Assembly: GCA_014193115.1 (NCBI GenBank)
Contig: BJHQ01000005.1
Coordinates: forward strand, 1 to 50,981
Direction: 5' to 3'
Source: Planctomycetota bacterium
GTDB lineage: Bacteria > Planctomycetota > UBA11346
DNA: 50,981 nucleotides
The position numbers and the translations under genes are program-made. The notes below the pieces were generated by a model. It made no database searches and was not told where the DNA came from. It saw only the letters and a list, made by a program, of their open reading frames with translations. This document shows positions 43,506-50,981 of this stretch, one piece after another; positions within the stretch are counted from its first letter, which is position 1, and each line of letters opens with the position of its first letter.

Positions 43506-44818
43506 GGGGGTATTCCGTTGAGGGTGGGGGTGGGGTCGACGGCACGCAGTCGTCGGCGCAGGGTGGTACGGTTGAGCCCGAGCAGAGCCGCGGCGCGCAT
43601 CTGATTGCCTTGGGTCGCCGCCAGGGCCTCGTTGATGACGATTCGCTCGATCGTACCGAGCAATTCGGCATGCACTTTGCCAGGCGAGATCCGCAAGTGG
43701 TCCCGGGCGATGCGGGCCATGAGCGGCTCCCAGACCGTGGCGGCAAGATCCTCCAAGCCGAGATGCTCCAGATCGATCACACCGTCCCTGGCCAGGATCG
43801 CCGCACCTTCCAAGCAGGCGCCAAGCTCGCGCAGATTGCCGGGCCAAGGATGCGCGGCGATCCGGGCCAAGGCGGCGTCAGTCATCGAGAGGGGTTGGTT
43901 GCGACGTGAGGCGATCCGGCGGAGAAACTGACGCACCAGGTCGGTCAGATCCTCTCCACGGGCAGACAGGGCAGGGAGATGCACCGACACCGATTGCAGG
44001 CGTTCTGCAAGGTCGTGGCGGAATCCGCCCTGACTTGCCAGATGGCCGAGGTCGCGGCTGGTGGTGACAGCCAGGCGGATGCCTGGCGCAGCGCCGGCCA
44101 TGGCAAGTTGTCTGGCCAGGAAATCCTGCCCAGAGATGGGCAATTCCGCGATCTCGATCATCAGGACTCCGGCGCCTGTGGCGCCAGCTCGGCCGATGAT
44201 GCCAGCGATCATGTCAGCAGCATCGGCCTCGCCCACTTGGGCGCATTCAACGATCATTGGACTTCCTCTTCCGCAGGATCGCAAGAAGGCATTGGCGGTG
44301 GTCCGCTTTCCGCAACCGCTTGGTCCGCAGATCAGCACACAGGGGGCGTCCACCGCTGCCGCCAGTCGGCGCAGGGCGGTCTGCATCGCCGGCCCTGTGC
44401 CTTGCGGATCCAGCTCTTGACCAGCCTCGGGCAAGGCGCGGATGGCCAAGTGTCGATCCCGCAGGATCCGCCCGACCAAGGTTCGCAGGAGCTCGAAATC
44501 CAACGGTTTTCCCAGGACATCCGAAGCACCATGGCGAACCGCATCAACCGCGGTGCTCAGCGAGACATAGGCAGTCATCAGCACCACCGGCAGATCGGGA
44601 TCGCTGACCCGAAGCTCGTTGATCAAATCCAGGCCGGACCGGCCCGGCATGCGTAGATCGGTCAACACCAGATCCGGCCGGATCTGCTTGACCTGACGCA
44701 GGCATGCGTCGACGGAGGCGGCGATACCGACCCGGTACCCACAAGAGGTCAAGGCCTGCTGAACCGCCCAGGCCACAGCCGCGTCGTCCTCGACCACGAG
44801 AATCCGTTCGCCATCCAT
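43502..44818 (-). CDS. NtrC-family response regulator lacking the GAFTGA loop
   Basis: A 438-residue regulator: receiver domain (E10/D11/D12, phosphoacceptor D54, T82, K104), AAA+ domain with Walker A GPSGCGKR (164-171), and a Fis-type helix-turn-helix near the C-terminus (NQMRAAALLGLNRTTLRRR). The AAA+ part is short and has no GAFTGA sigma54-contact motif, and Walker B is degenerate (LMIEIAEL instead of LFLDEIGEL). It probably does not open sigma54 promoters and may act as a DNA-binding repressor or sigma70 activator. No histidine kinase is adjacent. Probably co-transcribed with the upstream YdjY gene (75-base gap) and overlapping the downstream secreted protein. Confidence 0.88.
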   Translation of the reverse strand: MDGERILVVEDDAAVAWAVQQALTSCGYRVGIAASVDACLRQVKQIRPDLVLTDLRMPGRSGLDLINELRVSDPDLPVVLMTAYVSLSTAVDAVRHGASDVLGKPLDFELLRTLVGRILRDRHLAIRALPEAGQELDPQGTGPAMQTALRRLAAAVDAPCVLICGPSGCGKRTTANAFLRSCGRGSPMIVECAQVGEADAADMIAGIIGRAGATGAGVLMIEIAELPISGQDFLARQLAMAGAAPGIRLAVTTSRDLGHLASQGGFRHDLAERLQSVSVHLPALSARGEDLTDLVRQFLRRIASRRNQPLSMTDAALARIAAHPWPGNLRELGACLEGAAILARDGVIDLEHLGLEDLAATVWEPLMARIARDHLRISPGKVHAELLGTIERIVINEALAATQGNQMRAAALLGLNRTTLRRRLRAVDPTPTLNGIPP

Positions 44819-44893
44819 AGCCTCATCATATCCGGTGGCATTGCGGACAACGAGGAGGGAATGTGCCTACCGCGCCGGCAGCACCTGCCGGAT

Positions 44894-45709
44894 TCAGTCG
44901 GCGGGATGCACAACTGGTGGCTCCGTTATCCAGATGGTCGGCAGCTGAACGGCGGTGGTGACGTTAGCGAGCGGCGGGGGAGCGAGCTTGGCCACGGCGA
45001 TCTTCCGGGACCCATCGCCGACAGCCCATTCCCCAGGTGCCCCTCCGACTGAGAAAGTGCAAGCACTGACCGTCACCTGGACCAGCGTCCCCACTGGCGG
45101 CGCCAGCGCCGAGTTAACCTCCCAGCGATCATCCTGGCGGGGATCGGGGATGGGCAGCGCCGCCAAACTGCTGTTATTCTCATCGAAAATCGCAAGAATC
45201 ATGCCGTCGAGGGCTGCCGCGAGCATCCGCCGCGACTGGCCGGGCTTGGACGGATCGGGCCAGGTGCCGAACAGCGATCCGCTCCACACCCACGGCCAGG
45301 GCGGCAAGTGTCGATCAGTGGTGCGATCCCGGATCAGCTCGGCGCCAGGGTGGTCGTGGCGCCGACCCAGATCATCGTCCCAGTTGAGGTGCACCTGCAC
45401 CGGAGTTCCCACCGGTGGCCGACCGGTCAGCGAATCCGGCGGCCGCCCGGCGCCGATGCCGAGGGCGGCCACCGCCGCTACCTGGATTGCCACGGCGTCG
45501 TCGGCGTCGAGTTCCACCAACGCTTCATGCAGCCGACCGTTGCGGGTGGTGGCCAGCAGTTCCAGGCCATCTGGCGGCCCCTGGCTGAGGACGAAGCGCC
45601 CGGTCAGCACCAGGCGGACGCCGACTTCAACGGCGATGCCCTGCCCGATGGGGATCGGATCTGCGCCGATCAGCGCCGCCAGCACCAACCCGGCGACGCT
45701 GGAGATCAT
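44894..45709 (-). CDS. Secreted YdjY-domain-like protein
   Basis: A 271-residue protein with a signal peptide (MISSVAGLVLAALIGADP) and the pattern I associate with YdjY domains of Planctomycetota: GLELLATTRNGRLHEALVELDAD, AVAALGIGAGRPP, GTPVQVHLNW, WPWVWSGSLFG, and ALDGMILAIFDENNSSLAALP. Function unknown. Its ATG overlaps the stop of the anchored squalene-cyclase-like gene (ATGA). The assignment is from pattern memory. Confidence 0.7.
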   Translation of the reverse strand: MISSVAGLVLAALIGADPIPIGQGIAVEVGVRLVLTGRFVLSQGPPDGLELLATTRNGRLHEALVELDADDAVAIQVAAVAALGIGAGRPPDSLTGRPPVGTPVQVHLNWDDDLGRRHDHPGAELIRDRTTDRHLPPWPWVWSGSLFGTWPDPSKPGQSRRMLAAALDGMILAIFDENNSSLAALPIPDPRQDDRWEVNSALAPPVGTLVQVTVSACTFSVGGAPGEWAVGDGSRKIAVAKLAPPPLANVTTAVQLPTIWITEPPVVHPAD

Positions 45710-47424
45710 CGCGGAACCTGGGGTACCGCTTTCCCAACGGTCTTTCCGGCTTTGCCGACTCCGGCCTTGCCGTCTCCGGCCTTGCTGATGTCAGCCCCGT
45801 GGATCAGGGCGTAACGGTAATAGACCTCCAAAATCAGGATGTTGAGCACCGTGGACAGCGGCCGACCGGTCTGCTGGGCCGAGAAGTGTTGGCCCGGATC
45901 CCAACTGCCATCGAAACAGCCGGGATCGCTGCGCTGCGAATTCACGAAGATATCGCGCACGGAACCGTTCCACGTCTTCCATGCCTCGCCGCCGATCTGG
46001 AAAAAGGCCAAGGTGTTGTAGTACGCATAATAATTGTTGCAGGGATAGGCCGTGGGCAGGTGGTGGCGCATCTCGTAATTCGCCAGAGTGGAGATCATCG
46101 GATCGCCCGGAGCCCGTCCCTGGAACAGGCCGATCAGCAAGCCGATGCAGCCCAGGTCGTGGGTGTTGCTGCGCGGGCTGAAGTGCGATACCTGCGATGT
46201 TTCAGGATTATAGCGGTAGGCCAGGCCGGTTTCGTCGGTATAGGGGTCGAGCCGATCGGGATCCTTGCCCAGATACACGGTGCTCGCCCGCCAGATCGCG
46301 TTCAACCACTGCTTGCCGCTGTCCCAGCCATTGCCGACATCAATACCGGCGGCGATGCACGACTTCAGCGCCTGGAGATTCCACGAGCTCGATGACGTGG
46401 CCATGCCATCGGCCTTCGATTCGGTGAAATCGCCCCACACCCACGGCACCGGGCCAGCGGCGGTTGCCGGCACCCGTCGGGCCAGGATCACCTGGACGCC
46501 TTTCTCGACCACCGGCCGCAGCGCCTGATCGCCGGTCATGGCATAGGCCTCAGCCAAGGCCATCACCGCCATCGCCTGGGCATAATTATGCGGGCGGCCT
46601 TCCTGCATGAATTCACCAGATGCGCCTTGGGCAGCGACCAGCATGTCCACCGCTTTGCGCACCACCTGCTTGTGCTTGCTCGGCACGATGTGGTCATAGC
46701 CAGCGCCAAGGAAGCAGAGCAAGGCTAAGCCGGTGATTCCGATGTCGTCGCTCGGCCCGCGATGGCGCTCGGCAGGTTCGCATTTCGGCCCGTCTTCCTG
46801 GCAGTTGTTCTGGTAGGTCATCAATGGCCAGTGACCAGCCTGCGACTGGTGTCGGGACAGCCAGCGCAGTCCAGCCTCCACTGCCGACTCGCTGGCCTTG
46901 CTGCCGCCATGCATGCCCACAGCCCGGCGCCGTCCAGCGCCCTGACGCATGCCGAACATCCCTGATGCCCCTCCGCTGGCACCAATGGCCATGAAGGCGC
47001 CCTGCCCGCCCATCTCGCTCGATGCCACGGCTTCTTCGCGACCCTTGGGATTTGGAGAGTCCTTCTCCTCCTCTGCCTCAGCGACTTCGACCGGCATGTC
47101 CAGGGCGGTGATCGGTTGGGGCGTTTCCGATTCGCTGACGATGGTGACCTCGGCCTGGGCCTCCAGGGTATGCTTTTCCTTCTTGTCAGGGGGCGGCGGG
47201 GGCGCAGTGACCACCGCAACCCGCACCGCCGGCGGATCCTGCTGAACCACGACCACGCCCATGACCACGACATACATCAGCAAGAGCAGCAGGGCATGGA
47301 CGCCAGTGGAGATCAACCAACCGACCCAGCCCACCGTCGGTCGGTCGCGGTCTTCTGCGGGCAAGTCGTTGCGGTCATCGACCGGCGGCAGGTCGCCGGT
47401 GGTTTCCGTGGATGCGGCGTTCAT
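45706..47424 (-). CDS. Membrane-anchored prenyltransferase/squalene-oxidase-repeat protein
   Basis: A 572-residue protein. A TonB-like N-terminus: cytosolic ~30 residues, membrane helix (VGWLISTGVHALLLLLMYVV), proline/lysine spacer (PPPPPDKKEKH), then an acidic linker. From ~185 onward an alpha/alpha toroid of squalene-cyclase-like repeats (GLRWLSRHQSQAGHWP, DDIGITGLALLCFLGAGYDH). The C-terminus has KAG-V/D-GKAG-type repeats. No DxDD cyclase motif is visible, so it is probably a binding or glycan/lipid-linked surface protein rather than a hopene cyclase. Stop and start overlap with neighbours on both sides (ATGA). Confidence 0.8.
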   Translation of the reverse strand: MNAASTETTGDLPPVDDRNDLPAEDRDRPTVGWVGWLISTGVHALLLLLMYVVVMGVVVVQQDPPAVRVAVVTAPPPPPDKKEKHTLEAQAEVTIVSESETPQPITALDMPVEVAEAEEEKDSPNPKGREEAVASSEMGGQGAFMAIGASGGASGMFGMRQGAGRRRAVGMHGGSKASESAVEAGLRWLSRHQSQAGHWPLMTYQNNCQEDGPKCEPAERHRGPSDDIGITGLALLCFLGAGYDHIVPSKHKQVVRKAVDMLVAAQGASGEFMQEGRPHNYAQAMAVMALAEAYAMTGDQALRPVVEKGVQVILARRVPATAAGPVPWVWGDFTESKADGMATSSSSWNLQALKSCIAAGIDVGNGWDSGKQWLNAIWRASTVYLGKDPDRLDPYTDETGLAYRYNPETSQVSHFSPRSNTHDLGCIGLLIGLFQGRAPGDPMISTLANYEMRHHLPTAYPCNNYYAYYNTLAFFQIGGEAWKTWNGSVRDIFVNSQRSDPGCFDGSWDPGQHFSAQQTGRPLSTVLNILILEVYYRYALIHGADISKAGDGKAGVGKAGKTVGKAVPQVPR

Positions 47425-48614
47425 GCGTCAGCTGCGATGGCTATGGCGCGCAGGACGTATGCCGTTGCCAGTTGCGGCAATGCTTCACCCCAGCGCGGTG
47501 CGGCGTTGGCCCAGCGCATCGGGGCCGATGTGCCCGGAGCCATGACCTGGGCCTGAGCTCGCGCCGTTTCCAGCAGGTCGGCGCGCCAGTCGGCCTGCCG
47601 GCCATCGCTCAGTTCGATCCGGTTGGTGCCGGTGAGCGCCATGGCTTTGGCAAGAGCCAGCCAATAGCCGAACAGACCCTGCTGCTGCCGGCCGACGGGC
47701 ATGCCAGGATGGCCAGTGATGCGATAGTTAGCCTGGATCCACCGCTGCACCGCCTTGGTTCTGGGATGTTGCACGTCCATCCCGACCAGCAGGAACCCCG
47801 CCAGCAGCCCGCAGGAGAGCGATCCAGTGCTGGCAGGACGCGATGGCCCGCCATCCAACGTCGGATCATCGTGTCCGTCGGCGACAGCGGGATCAGGGCT
47901 GTACACACCGCCGCCGTCATGGGTGACCCAAGCACGATCTCCTGGCTCACCGTCACCGCTGTCAAGATTCTGGCAGGCGTTCAAGAATCGTCGCGCACGC
48001 TGGAGATTGGGGTGACCTGCTGGCACCCCTGAGGCGACCAGGCCCTCAATGGCACTGACGCTGGCGTGCAGGTCAGGCGCTGCATTGGGAGCGGTGGCGA
48101 AGCCGCCAGGCGTTGTGGCGATGCCGCCATGCGCAGGTTTCTGATTCGCAAGCAATTGGGACTGAGCTGCCGGGCTTGTCGCTCGCCCCAGGCACGCCTC
48201 GACCTGGAGACCGAGGGCCGTGGTGTAGAGACCGGTTCCCGAGCCAGCTTGCTCCCATCCGCCGTCCTTCCGGCGATGGCGCTCCATGAAAGTCGCGGCC
48301 GCGGCGATCTGCGGCGACTGCGCCTCCAGCCCGGCGCCTCCACCAGCGAGGGCCAGGATCGCCAGCTGGGTCACGCCAAGGGCGTAGGGATGGTCCGGCA
48401 AGAAACTGCCATTTGGCTGCTGCTGGGCGAGCAGCCAGTGCGCTCCCCGACGATGCAGCTCGCGCAGTCCGGCCCGCAGCTCGGGATCGACCCCTGCGGC
48501 AATTGGCATTCGCGCCGCGCCGGAGGACTGATCGGAGGCGAGCATCGGAAACGGGACGAAGCCAACGGCTACGGCCGCGGTACTGGATCGGAAGAGGGAG
48601 CGGCGAGTCAGCAT
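47421..48614 (-). CDS. Secreted squalene-cyclase-repeat protein with Tat-type signal
   Basis: A 397-residue protein: Tat-like signal TRRSLFRSSTAAVAVGF, then alpha/alpha toroid repeats (GAHWLLAQQQPNGSFLP, ALGVTQLAILALAGGG, FMERHRRKDGGWEQ, GGGVYSPDPAVADG, GLFGYWLALAKAMALTG). No DxDD motif. The ATG at 48614 is chosen because the signal follows directly; the frame is open to 48878 with no coding character. First gene of the minus-strand cluster; an inverted repeat lies ~175 bases upstream. It is a soluble exported partner to the anchored homologue encoded next. Confidence 0.8.
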   Translation of the reverse strand: MLTRRSLFRSSTAAVAVGFVPFPMLASDQSSGAARMPIAAGVDPELRAGLRELHRRGAHWLLAQQQPNGSFLPDHPYALGVTQLAILALAGGGAGLEAQSPQIAAAATFMERHRRKDGGWEQAGSGTGLYTTALGLQVEACLGRATSPAAQSQLLANQKPAHGGIATTPGGFATAPNAAPDLHASVSAIEGLVASGVPAGHPNLQRARRFLNACQNLDSGDGEPGDRAWVTHDGGGVYSPDPAVADGHDDPTLDGGPSRPASTGSLSCGLLAGFLLVGMDVQHPRTKAVQRWIQANYRITGHPGMPVGRQQQGLFGYWLALAKAMALTGTNRIELSDGRQADWRADLLETARAQAQVMAPGTSAPMRWANAAPRWGEALPQLATAYVLRAIAIAADA

Positions 48615-48788
48615 GTTGTGATCATGATCGGATCGCAATTGCCGAAACTGCCTGTGAATGAGGTGCGGCCGACCAGCGCTGGTCACGGCTGACCACCAAC
48701 CGGGTTCCCGTGTGAGCGGCGGGGTTCCCCGTGACTCTTGCTCGGTATGGCCGCATGCACGTGAGCCGATCGAATGTCCACATGGTGG

Positions 48789-48810
48789 TAGGAAACGTGA
48801 AAATTTCCTA
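48789..48810. promoter_or_regulatory. Inverted repeat upstream of the squalene-cyclase-like cluster
   Basis: TAGGAAA-N8-TTTCCTA is a perfect 7-bp inverted repeat with 8-base spacer in the 590-base gap upstream of 48614, the only gene-free stretch before this cluster. It could be an operator; the NtrC-like regulator in the cluster is a candidate. The rest of this gap holds a REP-like unit (49.0 kb) and no gene I can support. Confidence 0.45.
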
Positions 48811-49007
48811 AGCCACGCGGTGCGCCGAAATCTGGCCACTGAAGATCGGCAATAGCGTCCGTGCGTCCCATCCCTCATCCTGGGGGCCGGGTTCGTCGGG
48901 GACGCGGGCGCGTGCGGTCACGAGCGCGCCCCGCTAGCGCCGATCTTCAGCCGCCAAATGGCTCGGCAGCAGCTGTCGGCGTCCTCGCATGCGCAGATTG
49001 AGCTGGC

Positions 49008-49145
49008 CGAGCTGGCGCTCGGCGCTCCCAGGCCAGCCCGGAGCGCCGCACTCTGTGCGGCCGATGTGCTGTTGCGGCCACATGACCAAGCCAAACCAAA
49101 CCAAGCCAAACCGAGCTGGGGCTCTGCGTTCCCAGGCAAGCTCGG
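49008..49145 (+). repeat. REP-like unit, fourth copy
   Basis: Same unit and orientation as the three copies at 42.65-42.97 kb: hairpin GCCGCAC-TCT-GTGCGGC with stems at 49045-49051 and 49055-49061, followed by CATGACCAAGCC/AAACC runs and GAGCTGG. A part of a preceding unit end (GCTCCCAGGCCAGCCC) is also present. Confidence 0.85.
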
Positions 49146-49204
49146 TGGTTCCCTGGGCCGGGCTTCCTGGTTGCTGAGCGACCTCGACTCGACAGCGTCC
49201 CACC

Positions 49205-49945
49205 ATGCGACTGCGGATCAGGTCGGATGAGATCGGCCACGGGTCGGTGGCGATCCGCAATGCGTCTGGCGTCGCCGTCGGTGCGCTGTGGTCCGCGACG
49301 ATCCGCGGGCTAGCGACGCTGCGCGTGCTCGCGCTCAAGGAGCTCCCCTTGCCCGTAGCCGGTGATCAGCCCGTGCCTGGACTGATCGCCAGCGCCGTGG
49401 CCGCGGCTCGCCAGCATCAGGCGTTGGTTCTTCTCGACCGGCCGGCCCAGGCCCTGGGCCCGGCGCGGATGGCCTATGCCGATGGAGTCCGCCTGATCGC
49501 CATTGCCGAGCCGGCCGATGAATCCTGCTGGGATGCGGCGTTGGGTCTGGGCCTGCCGCTGTGGGGCGTGCGCGGAACGCTGGTGTTTGACCTTGACCAA
49601 CCGCCTGAGCGATGTGCCCAGGGAGCGTTGTCGGCGTTGACCTATGGACTGTTCCATTGCGCCGACGGCCATGAGCTGGCGTCCTTGGACGAGGACCGGA
49701 GCGGAGTTGCTTGGACCAGTCACGACGGTGCTGGGCCAGCTGTATCCACGGTCATCATCCGCGGCGGTTTTGAGGCTGGCAGCCTGCCCGGATCCGGCCG
49801 CTACGACGACCGCGGCCATGAAGGCACCGTCCGCCTGGTCGTGCGATCTGCTGCCGGCGCCGCATTCACCCAGCCGCGGTTCATCGCCGGCCGTCGTCCG
49901 GCCATGCCAGCCAACCCGGCCACCAAGCCGAGCCATGGCTGCTGA
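49205..49945 (+). CDS. Hypothetical protein, possibly a PHP-like remnant
   Basis: A 246-residue soluble protein. Its middle (SCWDAALGLGLPLWGVRGTLVF and ALTYGLFHCADG) follows the W-D-A-L-x2-G-x-P-x2-G-V and A-L-x2-G-x-F-x2-x-D-G frame seen late in PHP-domain phosphoesterases. The histidine/aspartate metal ligands expected there are absent. The similarity is therefore tentative. It overlaps the downstream RusA-like gene by 11 bases. Confidence 0.6.
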   Translation: MRLRIRSDEIGHGSVAIRNASGVAVGALWSATIRGLATLRVLALKELPLPVAGDQPVPGLIASAVAAARQHQALVLLDRPAQALGPARMAYADGVRLIAIAEPADESCWDAALGLGLPLWGVRGTLVFDLDQPPERCAQGALSALTYGLFHCADGHELASLDEDRSGVAWTSHDGAGPAVSTVIIRGGFEAGSLPGSGRYDDRGHEGTVRLVVRSAAGAAFTQPRFIAGRRPAMPANPATKPSHGC

Positions 49946-50357
49946 GCCGGCCAGCGATCGATCGGATCTCGTGCCGTCGCGAGTGCTGGCGGCCATCACC
50001 CTGGCCCGCCGGGTGCCCAGCCAGAATCAGTCGCAGTACCGCCACTGGACCAAATATAAGCAGGAAAAAGACATCTGGTTTGTGCTGCTGCGGGCGCAAT
50101 TGACCCCTCGCCAGCCGCCCGATCACGCGGTGCGGATGCGCCTGACCAGCTATCGCCAACGGCTGGTCGACTACGCCAACCTGGTCGGCGGAGCCAAACC
50201 GATCCCGGATGCGTTGATCCGTCTTGGCTGGCTGCGCGACGACAGTCCGCGCTGGTTTTTCTGTGAGTATTTCCAAATCCAGGTGCCCAAGGCGGATGAG
50301 CGCACCGTCTTGGAATTCCTGCCTTGGGTCGATGTCGACGCCCTTGGCGAACCATGA
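49935..50357 (+). CDS. RusA-like endonuclease
   Basis: A 140-residue protein with the RusA Holliday-junction resolvase pattern: N-terminal PSQNQSQYRHW region, a basic block, then RLVDYANLVGGAKPIPDALIRL-G with D79, N82, K88 and D92, and DD102-103. These are the positions of the catalytic Asp/Lys set in RusA. Known: RusA cleaves four-way junctions and is often phage-borne, but here it sits between chromosomal-looking genes. Its stop overlaps the mutY start (ATGA). Confidence 0.8.
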   Translation: MAAEPASDRSDLVPSRVLAAITLARRVPSQNQSQYRHWTKYKQEKDIWFVLLRAQLTPRQPPDHAVRMRLTSYRQRLVDYANLVGGAKPIPDALIRLGWLRDDSPRWFFCEYFQIQVPKADERTVLEFLPWVDVDALGEP

Positions 50358-50981
50358 GCGCTGCCGGCGAACTGCTGGTGTGGGCCGCAACCCACGGCCG
50401 CGATCTGCCATGGCGGACCACCCGCGATCCCTACCGCATTTTGGTCAGCGAGGTCATGCTCCAGCAGACCCAAGCAGAACGGGTGGTCCCATTCTATCAG
50501 CGATTCATCGAGCGTTTCCCTGATGCAGCGGCGCTGGCGAAGGCCGGCGATGACGAGCTGCACCGGCTGTGGAAAGGTCTCGGCTATCCCAGTCGCGCTG
50601 ATCGCCTGCGCACCGCTTGCCAAACAGTCGTCGCCCAGGGCTGGCCAGAGGATATGCGCACCCTGCCCGGGGTCGGCCCGTACACCGCGGCAGCGGTGGG
50701 TTGCTTCGCCTTCGGCCGGCCGACGCCGCCGGTCGACACCAACCTCGCCCGGGTCTATGCCCGGCGGGAAGCCTTGCCGCGTCCGGTGCAGGCCGACGCG
50801 GTGGCGGAGTTGGTCCGGGTCGATCTTCAGGATCATCCGAGTGGAATTGCCAACGCCCTGATGGATCTCGGAGCGACGATCTGCACTGCCCGTGCCGCCC
50901 AGTGCGATCGTTGTCCCTGGGCCCACCGCTGCCGCAGCCGAGGCGATCCCGCCATCCATGCCGCCACCAGCAATCCGCTGA
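50354..50981 (+). CDS. mutY: A/G-specific adenine glycosylase, cut by the window end
   Basis: 209 residues are present, with no stop before the window edge. Seen: catalytic Glu33 in SEVMLQQTQ, HhH LPGVGPYTAAAV, Asp128 in VDTNLARV, and 4Fe-4S cysteines C177, C184, C187, C193. Known: MutY removes adenine opposite 8-oxoguanine. The C-terminal 8-oxoG-recognition domain is beyond the edge. Overlaps the RusA-like gene by four bases. Confidence 0.93.
   Translation, partial: MSAAGELLVWAATHGRDLPWRTTRDPYRILVSEVMLQQTQAERVVPFYQRFIERFPDAAALAKAGDDELHRLWKGLGYPSRADRLRTACQTVVAQGWPEDMRTLPGVGPYTAAAVGCFAFGRPTPPVDTNLARVYARREALPRPVQADAVAELVRVDLQDHPSGIANALMDLGATICTARAAQCDRCPWAHRCRSRGDPAIHAATSNPL

Noticed and set aside
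45706..48614. Hopene/squalene cyclase function for the two toroid proteins
   Set aside because: No DxDD catalytic motif and both are exported or membrane-anchored; only the repeat fold is shared.
47421..48878. Longer start for the Tat-type squalene-cyclase-like gene
   Set aside because: The 88 upstream residues show no coding character and would bury the signal peptide.

Overview
The window is about 51 kb of high-GC DNA, densely coded on both strands. It contains one tRNA and no rRNA, prophage or CRISPR array. Several features suggest a member of the Planctomycetota or wider PVC group: large secreted proteins with TPR/HEAT-like and squalene-cyclase-like (alpha/alpha toroid) repeats, a YdjY-type secreted protein, a ThuA plus Gfo/Idh/MocA pair, a clan GH-A hydrolase, tandem zinc metalloproteases with glycine-rich C-terminal membrane/sorting tails, and scattered histidine genes (hisH and hisD about 16 kb apart). 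This placement is inferred from gene style; no marker gene in the window proves it.

Layout, left half. 1-3.8 kb is accessory: the C-terminal tip of an Rhs toxin (Hint domain plus predicted nuclease), its likely immunity gene, the tail of a dead transposase and a REP-associated (RAYT) transposase. 4-12.3 kb holds housekeeping genes (HAD phosphatase, DciA-like protein, clpP-clpX, hisH, LysM-amidase lipoprotein, tRNA-Leu, proC). It is broken by a 20-bp tandem repeat derived from the hisH stop region and by a 0.73-kb array of four hairpin-rich modules after the tRNA. 12.3-19.7 kb holds a very long DEAD-box helicase with a GrpE-like insert, a metallophosphoesterase, a SpoIIE phosphatase with three zinc-finger-like repeats, and a PP2C phosphatase. 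19.8-22.2 kb is an unknown gene followed by rtcR, with no rtcBA nearby. 22.3-28.2 kb is metabolism and repair (beta-propeller-like protein, ThuA/Gfo-Idh pair behind a LacI-type operator, hisD-nth, a PDZ protein).

Layout, right half. About 28.5-30.3 kb is a clearly AT-rich island with a Nudix frame lacking a normal start, a lipoprotein and an orphan gene. 30.4-42.6 kb holds a secreted glycoside hydrolase, two tandem metalloproteases, a secreted TPR-like protein, an atypical FGGY kinase and an FtsB-like protein. 42.65-42.97 kb carries three REP-like units; a fourth lies at 49.0-49.1 kb. Between them is a minus-strand cluster of five genes with stop/start overlaps: a Tat-type squalene-cyclase-like protein, a TonB-like membrane-anchored homologue, a YdjY protein, then an NtrC-like regulator without GAFTGA and a small secreted protein. 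The right end is a plus-strand cluster of an unknown gene, a RusA-like nuclease and mutY (cut by the window).

The best candidates for something undescribed are the covarying hairpin array next to tRNA-Leu, the squalene-cyclase-like/YdjY/regulator cluster, the zinc-repeat SpoIIE phosphatase, and the GrpE-like domain inside a DEAD-box helicase.
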